The notes beneath the pieces were generated by a model. That model was not told where the DNA came from. It saw nothing but the letters and a program-made list of their open reading frames with translations, and made no database searches. Positions 32,568 to 39,713 of a DNA stretch of 43,463 nt are shown here, in pieces (the stretch's first letter is position 1; every line of letters starts with the position of its first letter). Made by a program: the position numbers and the translations under genes. The DNA comes from Methylococcales bacterium (GTDB taxonomy: Bacteria > Pseudomonadota > Gammaproteobacteria > Methylococcales > Methylomonadaceae): NCBI GenBank assembly GCA_030654015.1, contig JAURYI010000021.1, forward strand, positions 1 through 43,463, in the 5' to 3' direction.

Positions 32568-32596
32568 GCATTCCCACGCGGCGCGTGGGAACGAGA
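32568..32596. repeat. Fragment of compound palindrome family 2, inverted
   Basis: GCATTCCCACGC...GCGTGGGAACGAGA is the reverse complement of the first hairpin of the family 2 elements at 15670 and 18055, with one base change. It adjoins a family 1 palindrome, so both families have settled between nifB and fdxN. Confidence 0.88.
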
Positions 32597-32603
32597 AAAT
32601 ATC

Positions 32604-32635
32604 AAACCTGCGAGGTTTTAAAAACCTCGCAGGTT
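32604..32635. repeat. Palindromic repeat, family 1 copy f (nifB-fdxN)
   Basis: AAACCTGCGAGGTTTT followed by AAAACCTCGCAGGTT. 32 bp; the last outer base is missing compared with copy a. It ends 22 bp before the fdxN ATG. Confidence 0.93.
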
Positions 32636-32656
32636 ATTACCAAAGGAGTTTTCATC

Positions 32657-32935
32657 ATGGCAGTAAAAATTATCGAATCCTGCGTTAATTGCTTTGCTTG
32701 TTTGCCTGTGTGTCCGAGCAATGCAATTTACGAAGCCAAGCCGCATTTTTTAGTCGATGCGAAAAAATGCACTGAATGTGAAGGTGCGTTTGCCGATTTC
32801 CAGTGTGCCAGTATCTGCCCGATTGAAGGGGCGATTTTAAATTCGTTTGGTGAAGCCATTAATCCTGCGGGGTCATTAACGGGTATTCCGCCTGAAAAAA
32901 TGGCGGAAGCCATGGCTGAGTTACAGGCGCACTGA
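32657..32935 (+). CDS. fdxN: 2[4Fe-4S] ferredoxin FdxN
   Basis: 92 residues. Two cluster motifs: C9-x2-C12-x2-C15-x3-C19 (CVNCFACLPVCP) and C38-x2-C41-x8-C50-x3-C54, the second with the long insert typical of NifB-linked FdxN. FdxN supplies electrons to NifB. An AAGGAG box at 32643 precedes the ATG at 32657; the longer frame from 32552 is translated repeat DNA. It follows nifB with two palindromes in between. Confidence 0.94.
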   Translation: MAVKIIESCVNCFACLPVCPSNAIYEAKPHFLVDAKKCTECEGAFADFQCASICPIEGAILNSFGEAINPAGSLTGIPPEKMAEAMAELQAH

Positions 32936-32936
32936 C

Positions 32937-33062
32937 ATGGCTACGGTCATTTTTTACGAGAAACCTGAATGCGCCAATAACAAGCGGCAAAAACGTTTGT
33001 TAATTGAGGATCTGGAAAGTTGTCCGCGTTCCGCATCGTCCAACGTGTGCAGTCATGACTAA
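32937..33062 (+). pseudogene. nifO: Truncated nifO (ArsC-like nitrogenase-associated protein)
   Basis: A 41-residue ORF, starting 1 bp after fdxN. Residues 1-24 (MATVIFYEKPECANNKRQKR plus LLIE) match the N-terminus of NifO, an ArsC/thioredoxin-fold protein usually about 140 residues long. After LLIE the similarity ends and the frame continues as DLESCPRSASSNVCSHD. About 100 codons of the fold are missing. The stop overlaps the start of the flavodiiron gene (ATGACTAA), so the remnant is placed as a translated leader. Either a decayed gene or a kept coupling peptide. Confidence 0.72.
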
Positions 33063-34338
33063 GCCAACGCTATTACAGGACAACGGCACACCGACAGCGG
33101 TGGCGTTATCCGAGCGCGTGTATTGGATAGGCGCGTTAGATCCGAATTTACGCACTTTCGACATTATTTTAAAAACCGCGAACGGCACGAGTTACAACGC
33201 CTATTTAGTGCGCGGTAGCGAAGGCGTAGCTGTCATTGATACCGTCAAAGAAAGTTTTGCAGGTGATTTTTTTGCCCGTCTGGAATCGGTCGCCCGTTAT
33301 GACGAAATCAGCGTTATCGTGCTGAATCATTTAGAGCCAGATCACACGGGCGCATTGCCTGAACTGATGCGCCGTGCGCCGCAAGCGCGGTTGTACATCT
33401 CACAAAAAGCCCAGTCGATGCTGAAAGCGTTATTGAATCAGGATGAATTTGATTTTACGCCTGTACTGACGGGCGACACGGTCACGCTGGGCGATAGAAC
33501 CCTCAGTTTTTTACACACGCCGTATTTACATTGGCCCGATACCCAATGTACGCATTTAGTGGAAGAACGGATTTTATTTTCAGGTGATGTCTTCGGCTGT
33601 CATTTTTGCGATTCCCGCTTGTTTAATGACGAAGTGGGCGATTTTCGCTTTTCATTTGAATACTACTACGCGCACATCATGCGTCCGTTTAAGACTTATG
33701 TGAATACCGCACTGGATTTAATAGAGCCGCTGTTACCGTTTAACCAAATTTTACCCGCGCATGGGCCGTTATTGCACGACCAACCGCAACGCTATGTGCA
33801 GCGTTACCGTGAATTATCCCGCTCTGCGTTACAAAGCGAAATCAGCGCGGACGAGAAAACCCTGTTGATTTTTTATATCAGTTCTTACGGCAACACGCGG
33901 CGCATGGCAGAAGCTATTTATGAAGGTGCAATGGCGGTTGAACAAGTGCGCGTGTCTTTATACGACTTGGAAGGCGGTGAAATCGCGCCGTTTGTCGATT
34001 TGATTGAATGTGCGGATGGGCTGGTATTCGGTACGCCGACGATTAACGGCGATGCCGTGAAACCCATCTGGGATTTATTGTCGTCACTGGCGGTGGTCAG
34101 TTTAAAAGGCAAATTAGGCGGCGTATTCGGTTCTTACGGCTGGACGGGCGAAGGCGTGAAAATGGTAGAAGATCGGTTACGCGGTCTTAAATTGCGCGTT
34201 CCGATGACAGGAATCCGCGTCAAACTCATTCCGACCGATGAAGAAATGAATCAGTGTCGTGAATTCGGGCATGAACTGGCACAAGAGCTGATGGGTTTAA
34301 GACAATCCAAGGTCATTGATATGGCGGATCTTGCTTAA
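33055..34338 (+). CDS. Flavodiiron protein (O2/NO reductase)
   Basis: 427 residues from the ATG at 33055. The metallo-beta-lactamase domain has the diiron ligands H92-x-E94-x-D96-H97 (NHLEPDHTG), then HWPDTQ, FSGDVFG and LPAHGP. The flavodoxin domain starts near residue 265 with the FMN loop SSYGNTRRMAEAI. Class A flavodiiron proteins reduce oxygen to water or NO to N2O. In a nif operon, an oxygen scavenging role that shields nitrogenase is the simplest reading. The start overlaps the nifO remnant by 8 bp. The electron donor may be one of the two ferredoxins next in line. Confidence 0.92.
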   Translation: MTKPTLLQDNGTPTAVALSERVYWIGALDPNLRTFDIILKTANGTSYNAYLVRGSEGVAVIDTVKESFAGDFFARLESVARYDEISVIVLNHLEPDHTGALPELMRRAPQARLYISQKAQSMLKALLNQDEFDFTPVLTGDTVTLGDRTLSFLHTPYLHWPDTQCTHLVEERILFSGDVFGCHFCDSRLFNDEVGDFRFSFEYYYAHIMRPFKTYVNTALDLIEPLLPFNQILPAHGPLLHDQPQRYVQRYRELSRSALQSEISADEKTLLIFYISSYGNTRRMAEAIYEGAMAVEQVRVSLYDLEGGEIAPFVDLIECADGLVFGTPTINGDAVKPIWDLLSSLAVVSLKGKLGGVFGSYGWTGEGVKMVEDRLRGLKLRVPMTGIRVKLIPTDEEMNQCREFGHELAQELMGLRQSKVIDMADLA

Positions 34339-34349
34339 CTATTTTTTAA

Positions 34350-34658
<309 letters not shown>

Positions 34659-34685
34659 TTAACCTATATCATTAAGGAGTTTTTC

Positions 34686-35036
34686 ATGGCATTAATTACA
34701 TTTTCCAGCCCCGACTACCGCGACAAAACCGTGTATGCAGTGGCGGGCAGTCACACTGAAACCGTATTGAAAATCGCGCGGGAAAATAAAATCCCCATTG
34801 ACTTTGAATGCGAAGACGGCGAATGCGGTACTTGTGCCGTACAAGTCAGCAGTGTGGACGATAAACACCAGCGTATGGGCGGGCCTTTAACTGAAAAAGA
34901 GAAAAAGGTCTTACAAGAAATCGGCAAACTCACTAAAGACGAAATGGAGCAAATGATTGTCGATGACCTGCCCTCAAAATGGCGTTTAGCGTGCCAAATG
35001 ATTGTGCGAGACGAAGATATACTCGTCCAATACTAA
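34686..35036 (+). CDS. Shethna-type FeSII-like [2Fe-2S] protein
   Basis: 116 residues. Ligands are C42-x4-C47-x2-C50 (CEDGECGTC) and C103 (RLACQMI). Unlike the previous ferredoxin it has an insert between the cluster loops: MGGPLTEKEKKVLQEIGKLTKDEMEQ (seen in part), then DDLPSKWRLACQ and a DEDILVQY end. This is the layout of Azotobacter FeSII, which binds oxidised nitrogenase and puts it in an inactive, oxygen-safe state. RBS AAGGAG. The likeness is strong by eye, so conformational protection is a fair inference. Confidence 0.85.
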   Translation: MALITFSSPDYRDKTVYAVAGSHTETVLKIARENKIPIDFECEDGECGTCAVQVSSVDDKHQRMGGPLTEKEKKVLQEIGKLTKDEMEQMIVDDLPSKWRLACQMIVRDEDILVQY

Positions 35037-35048
35037 AAAACACAGACC

Positions 35049-35651
35049 ATGACACTTCAACACGCCGACAGGGAAACTATTTATTCCCAGCTTACACAAC
35101 ACACCATTAGCGACGCTAATCATGAATGGTTAGCGTGTATGGTCGCCAGTTGGTGCGTTGGTAATAGCTTATTGCCTGATTATCTGGGTTTGGAGTGTCA
35201 TGACTTTGCCGCATTAAAACAACATTATTTTGCCGATTATCCGTTACCTGAACGTGCTCCATCGGGTAAACAACTGGACTTTGAGCGGATGCTGGAACGG
35301 CAGGATTTAATTAACTTACTCAAACATTACAGTCGCCCAGAAATCGTTGAAATTGATTGGGTGATTGGTCTGCTGGTTGCTGGTTGTTTAGGCAACGATC
35401 ATTTATGGCATGACTTAGGGCTATGGTCACGTTCACAACTCACCGCGTTATTACATTACAACTTCCCCGCATTAGCCGCGCGTAACACCCACGATATGAA
35501 GTGGAAAAAATTTCTCTATAAACAACTGTGCGAAGAAGAAGGCTTATATTTATGCCGTGCGCCCTCGTGTCAGGTGTGCGTTGATTATGGGCAATGCTAC
35601 GGTTCTGAAGAAACGATTACTGACACGCATGACAGTGCCGCGCTTATTTGA
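35049..35651 (+). CDS. nifQ: NifQ, molybdenum donor for FeMo-co
   Basis: 200 residues. The C-terminal ligand motif C169-x4-C174-x2-C177-x5-C183 (CRAPSCQVCVDYGQC) is the NifQ signature that holds a Mo-Fe-S cluster. The rest is helical and typical (FERMLERQDLINLLKHY, in part). NifQ delivers Mo to NifEN/NifH, connecting this operon with modABC. It starts 12 bp after the FeSII-like gene. Confidence 0.95.
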   Translation: MTLQHADRETIYSQLTQHTISDANHEWLACMVASWCVGNSLLPDYLGLECHDFAALKQHYFADYPLPERAPSGKQLDFERMLERQDLINLLKHYSRPEIVEIDWVIGLLVAGCLGNDHLWHDLGLWSRSQLTALLHYNFPALAARNTHDMKWKKFLYKQLCEEEGLYLCRAPSCQVCVDYGQCYGSEETITDTHDSAALI

Positions 35652-35666
35652 CCAGCAGGAGTAACG

Positions 35667-35867
35667 ATGTATATCTGTGTTTGTAAAGCTGTCACCGATG
35701 GACAAATCCGCACTGCTATTGATAATGGTATCTGCACACGCCGCCAACTCGTCCATTGTTTTGGTGTCGGTAAAGATTGCGGCAAATGTAATAAAGAAGT
35801 CAGTGAATTACTCAAACAACGCGGTGAACAAAATGCCATTTATTCTGTGGCGTTATCAAACACTTAA
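35667..35867 (+). CDS. Bfd-type [2Fe-2S] ferredoxin
   Basis: 66 residues, bacterioferritin-associated ferredoxin type. Ligands C4-x-C6 (CVCKAV) and C38-x2-C41 (DCGKCN) form the Bfd fold; a similar domain is the middle of NifU. It might reduce ferric iron released from bacterioferritin for cluster synthesis. RBS CAGGAGT. It is the last gene of the nifB-nifQ array. Confidence 0.92.
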   Translation: MYICVCKAVTDGQIRTAIDNGICTRRQLVHCFGVGKDCGKCNKEVSELLKQRGEQNAIYSVALSNT

Positions 35868-36238
35868 CAACTGAGGGTGTGTTACAAAAAACAACAGCAA
35901 AGTTCTAAAGTTTCACCTGATATTTGCTATCTGTCCATTTTGACTTTAATCCCACTAATGAATAGCCAATTGATTTTTGACTAAAAGCTTGTTAACTTGC
36001 TGATTAAATCTCCTTTCAGGATTTAGTCGGTGTCATCTATCCCCAGAATAATTATTTTCTGTCAACCTCAGCACAATATCGTTTGCGCTAACGTGCCTGC
36101 AAAAAACCTGTCTGCCCGATAAGTGGTTAAACATAAATTTTTCTGCGTACGTTGGAATCCAAACTCATGAGTTTGGACTCCAGCTTGGCACACAATACCG
36201 AAGAACTTTTGTTGTGTTACTTATAACCTTTTGTGCCA
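35868..36238. other. Intergenic region without a gene
   Basis: A 371-bp gap rich in A and T. It holds an imperfect palindrome at 36154-36181 (GGAATCCAAACTC / GAGTTTGGACTCC arms) related to the hairpin at 318-343, and a TGT-N10-ACA match at 36060-36075 (TGTCAACCTCAGCACA). A TGGCAC occurs at 36187, but no -12 box follows at the right spacing, so I do not call a promoter. Nothing else is clear. Confidence 0.7.
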
Positions 36239-37795
36239 ATGAGTCAGATTACAATGAACCCAAACTTGACCTTGATTAAAGCACTTTGTGAAGCAGAGGC
36301 TTATGATCATAACGTTGCTGCTGTTCGCCTCATTGAAACACATATTTCTTGGGTGTTATTGACTGGAGAATATGCCTATAAAATCAAAAAACCCGTCAAT
36401 TTCGGGTTTCTGGATTTTTCCACGCTGGAAAAACGGCGTTTTTTTTGTCAGGAAGAATTACGATTAAATCAACGCTTGGTCGCCGAATGGTATCTTGATG
36501 TTGTTCCGATAACGGGACAAGCTGAGCATCCTAAAATGGACGGCACAGGTGAAGCTATTGAATATGCCGTTAAAATGCGTCAGTTTCCTTCCATACAAAC
36601 GTTAAAAGAAAGTCAGCTAAGTGTTGATAAAATTGATCAGATTGCCAGTATTGTTGCCGATTTTCACCAGTCTATTGACATAGCCGATATACAGTCGATT
36701 TATGGTGACAGCCACGACATTCATCATTGGTTCGATGAGAATTTTTGCCATATCAGACCTTTGCTGGACAATTCCTCTCAGTTACTGCAACTTGATGTTA
36801 TCGAGGCTTGGGGACATCAGGAATGGACTGGCAAGTCACCCGTCATGCAGCAGCGTAAACAGCAGGGTTATGTGCGTGAATGTCACGGAGATTTACATTC
36901 AGGTAACATGACGCTGGTCAACGGCAAAGTCATTCTGTTCGACTGCATCGAGTTTAATCCGCTATTGCGCTGGATTGATGTCATCAGCGACGTGGCTTTT
37001 TTAGTGATGGATTTGTTACATTTGGGCTATCACGATTATGCCTACCGTTTTCTCAATCGCTATCTTCAAGCCACTGGCGATTATCAGGGACTCGCCTTAT
37101 TACGTTATTATCTGGTTTATCGTGCCTTGGTACGCGCCAAAGTGGCTTTATTGCGGCTGAATCAAAACCCTGACGCGGCTGTTTGTACAGAGGCTCGCTC
37201 TGAATATGCGGCTTTTGCCGATTTAGCCGAACGATTTACCCAAAACAATGAAACGGTGCTGATGATTACGCACGGTTTTTCAGGGGCTGGAAAATCGACC
37301 CTTTCCGAGCAACTGGCTGAAAAAATCGGCGCGTTACAAATACGCTCGGATATAGAGCGTAAACGGTTATATGGCTATCGACCTCAGGCAACCACTGATG
37401 GCAGTATTTATAAGCAGGAAGCTGGCAAAAAGACTTACCAGCATCTGGCTGAACTGGCTAAAACAATACTTGAAGCGGGTTTTTCTGCGATTATTGATGC
37501 GACATTTCTTAAAGCCGAACACCGAAATCTGTTTCGACAACTTGCTGGCGAACGCGGTATAAAATTTTTTATCCTTGATTTTCAAGCATCGGATGAAACA
37601 TTATGCCGCCGTATCAGGCAACGGCGAGATGACGCTTCGGAAGCCACCCTTGATGTGCTGCGCCAACAGCAACAATCGGCGGAGCTTCTGGGGAGAGAGG
37701 AACAAAATCAGGTGATAATCATTGATACCGAGATCGATACTGCACTGGCATCATTGTTCCAATCAATAGAAAAACAGTCGCTTTGCGTGAGTTGA
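36239..37795 (+). CDS. Bifunctional APH-like/P-loop kinase protein
   Basis: 518 residues. The N-terminal two thirds are an aminoglycoside-phosphotransferase-like kinase: the catalytic loop CHGDLHSGNM and metal-binding LFDCIEFN are intact. The C-terminal third is a P-loop kinase with Walker A GFSGAGKST and RSDIERKRLYG. Such fusions are widespread in proteobacteria, and their substrates are not established; resistance is not implied. The start is uncertain: GTG at 36233, ATG at 36239 or 36254, and no clear RBS. It marks the end of the evident nif genes on this strand. Confidence 0.85.
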   Translation: MSQITMNPNLTLIKALCEAEAYDHNVAAVRLIETHISWVLLTGEYAYKIKKPVNFGFLDFSTLEKRRFFCQEELRLNQRLVAEWYLDVVPITGQAEHPKMDGTGEAIEYAVKMRQFPSIQTLKESQLSVDKIDQIASIVADFHQSIDIADIQSIYGDSHDIHHWFDENFCHIRPLLDNSSQLLQLDVIEAWGHQEWTGKSPVMQQRKQQGYVRECHGDLHSGNMTLVNGKVILFDCIEFNPLLRWIDVISDVAFLVMDLLHLGYHDYAYRFLNRYLQATGDYQGLALLRYYLVYRALVRAKVALLRLNQNPDAAVCTEARSEYAAFADLAERFTQNNETVLMITHGFSGAGKSTLSEQLAEKIGALQIRSDIERKRLYGYRPQATTDGSIYKQEAGKKTYQHLAELAKTILEAGFSAIIDATFLKAEHRNLFRQLAGERGIKFFILDFQASDETLCRRIRQRRDDASEATLDVLRQQQQSAELLGREEQNQVIIIDTEIDTALASLFQSIEKQSLCVS

Positions 37796-37863
37796 GTTAA
37801 AAATGGTCTAAAATATCCATAACGAATACCTGAATTTTTTAACTGACTGAAGTAAATAGCAAC

Positions 37864-38154
37864 ATGATGAAATATAACAAATTACTGGGTTTGGTTGCGT
37901 TATTTACACTGGTTTCGGGTTGCTCGTTTTTTGAGGAAGAATCAACCTCCATTCATCTTTCCAGTGATGGCAAGATGATTTACTCACCGGTTGAAAACAA
38001 TCAATCTGAAGATCCCGAAGATGTGGACGAACCGCCAGAGATTGAAATATCAAACCCTATGAAAGTTCGTGAAATGTCGGCTTCTGAAATGCAGCTTCCA
38101 GAAATGTCGCCTCCTGAAATGCAATTGCCTGAAATGCGACTTCGTGATGATTAG
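37864..38154 (+). CDS. Small lipoprotein with five tandem pentapeptide repeats
   Basis: 96 residues. A lipoprotein signal (LLGLVALFTLVSGC, lipid cysteine C20) is followed by an acidic region with EDPEDVDEPPEIE and by five tandem units EMxxx: EMSAS, EMQLP, EMSPP, EMQLP, EMRLR (DNA 38071-38145, 15 bp each). Serine at +2 (CSFF) predicts outer-membrane sorting. Function unknown. It converges on nifA with only 17 bp between the stops. The repeat region probably varies in number between strains. Confidence 0.75.
   Translation: MMKYNKLLGLVALFTLVSGCSFFEEESTSIHLSSDGKMIYSPVENNQSEDPEDVDEPPEIEISNPMKVREMSASEMQLPEMSPPEMQLPEMRLRDD
38071..38145 (+). repeat. Five 15-bp tandem repeats in lipoprotein gene
   Basis: Five head-to-tail units all starting GAAATG: 38071-38085, 38086-38100, 38101-38115, 38116-38130 and 38131-38145. 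Units 2 and 4 encode the same EMQLP with different codons. The length keeps the frame, so copy number can change without breaking the protein. Confidence 0.88.
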
Positions 38155-38171
38155 GTGCAGTTACCTGCCCA

Positions 38172-39713
38172 TCAAATCTGCTTCATGGTAATGCCTAAAG
38201 TCTGAATACGATAGGCGATTTGTCGTGGAGTCATGTTTAATATCCGTGCGGCTTTTGCCTGTACCCAGCCGCTTTGCTCCAGTGCGGCAATGACCCGTTC
38301 GCGGTCATCCATGTTGTCATCATTAAAATCAACGGTGCGATTGACGGGCGGTTTTTGACTGATTCCGCTGCCGATGTCATCTTCCAAGCCTGTACAGACC
38401 ATCACATCTCTATCAATAATGCCGTTGGTACTCATAATGGCGGCGCGTTCTAAGCGGTTGGCTAATTCGCGGACATTACCCGGCCAGTTATGTTTCATTA
38501 ATAAACGAATCGCGCTTTCCTTGATTTCTAAGGGGCGGTCGCTTTGTTGTTGGGAAATTCTGTCCAGTAAAAATTCGGCTAATTGCGGAATGTCTTCGGT
38601 GCGTTCGCGTAACGAGGGCATGAGAATCGGCATGACATTGAGCCGATAATATAAATCTTCGCGGAAATTGCCTTCGGTGACCTGCTCTTCAAGATTGCGA
38701 TTGGTGGCGGCAATAATGCGCACATTGACGTGTAAAGTTTGCGTGCCGCCGACCCGTTCAAATTCGCCTTCTTGTAATACTCGTAGTAATTTGGCTTGAA
38801 AAGAGGCTGATATTTCACCGATTTCATCAAGAAATAATGTACCGTTATTCGCCAGTTCAAAACGTCCTTTACGCAATCCGACCGCACCGCTGAACGCGCC
38901 TTTTTCATGCCCGAACAGTTCAGATTCCAATAAAGTGTCTGGCAATGCGGCACAATTGAGTTTTAAAAACGGCCCGCCTGAACACCCTGAATTGAAGTGA
39001 ATGGCATTAGCAACCACTTCTTTTCCTGTCCCCGATTCACCGCGTATCAATACGGTGGTGTTCCATTTTGCCACCTGACGGATGACATCAAACACTTTAA
39101 TCATCGGTGCAGAATGCCCGATGATATTTTCAAAACCGTAGTTTTTAATTAATGTCTGTTTGAGATGATCGCGTTCGTTGAGTAAATCACGTTGTTTGCG
39201 TTCGATACTGCGTAGCATTTTGACGCTTTGGGCAATAAGATTGGCGACCATTTCCATAAATCGCGCCCGTTCGCCTAAAAAGCTATCGCTGTCAGGTTGC
39301 GCGGCAAGTACACCAACCAAATCGCTTTTTTCCATAAAAATGGGCGATCCGATAAACGGTAATTCAGGATCATACAACCCTAAACGTCCTAAAAAACGCG
39401 GTTCATTGATGACTTTATCCACCACAATGGTGCTGCCTGCATCCAAAATCGTGCCGATAAGTCCTTCACCTGCATGATAACGCACGGCTTGAATGGGTAC
39501 GCCTGAGCCATTGGTATGTACCGCACAGACTATCATGCTGTCATCATCGATTTCGCGCAGCGTTATCATGCCTGAGCGCATACCTGCTTTTTTATGCAGT
39601 ATTTCCAGTACACCTTGCAGTTTTGCCTGTAGCTCATGCGCACTATTCAGCACCTGACTAATAAGATACAGGGTGTCAAGTTCGACTTCTATCAGTTGTA
39701 AGCGTTCAGTCAT
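38172..39713 (-). CDS. nifA: NifA, sigma54-dependent activator of nif genes
   Basis: 513 residues. A GAF domain (about 15-165), an AAA+ domain with Walker A GESGTGKE (225-232) and Walker B region LFLDEIGE (293-300), and a C-terminal Fis-type helix-turn-helix (QAKAARILNMTPRQIAYRI). The sigma54-contact loop reads GAFSGA (272-277) instead of the near universal GAFTGA. There is only one cysteine in the linker before the DNA-binding domain, so it is not an oxygen-sensing rhizobial-type NifA; NifL does this. The start overlaps nifL by 8 bp. Confidence 0.96.
   Translation of the reverse strand: MTERLQLIEVELDTLYLISQVLNSAHELQAKLQGVLEILHKKAGMRSGMITLREIDDDSMIVCAVHTNGSGVPIQAVRYHAGEGLIGTILDAGSTIVVDKVINEPRFLGRLGLYDPELPFIGSPIFMEKSDLVGVLAAQPDSDSFLGERARFMEMVANLIAQSVKMLRSIERKQRDLLNERDHLKQTLIKNYGFENIIGHSAPMIKVFDVIRQVAKWNTTVLIRGESGTGKEVVANAIHFNSGCSGGPFLKLNCAALPDTLLESELFGHEKGAFSGAVGLRKGRFELANNGTLFLDEIGEISASFQAKLLRVLQEGEFERVGGTQTLHVNVRIIAATNRNLEEQVTEGNFREDLYYRLNVMPILMPSLRERTEDIPQLAEFLLDRISQQQSDRPLEIKESAIRLLMKHNWPGNVRELANRLERAAIMSTNGIIDRDVMVCTGLEDDIGSGISQKPPVNRTVDFNDDNMDDRERVIAALEQSGWVQAKAARILNMTPRQIAYRIQTLGITMKQI

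Noticed and set aside
32552-32656. N-terminal extension of FdxN
   Set aside because: It is made of palindrome sequence from both repeat families; a clear AAGGAG box precedes the ATG at 32657.
36187-36202. Sigma54 promoter before the APH/P-loop gene
   Set aside because: TGGCAC is present, but the -12 position reads ACCG instead of TTGC.
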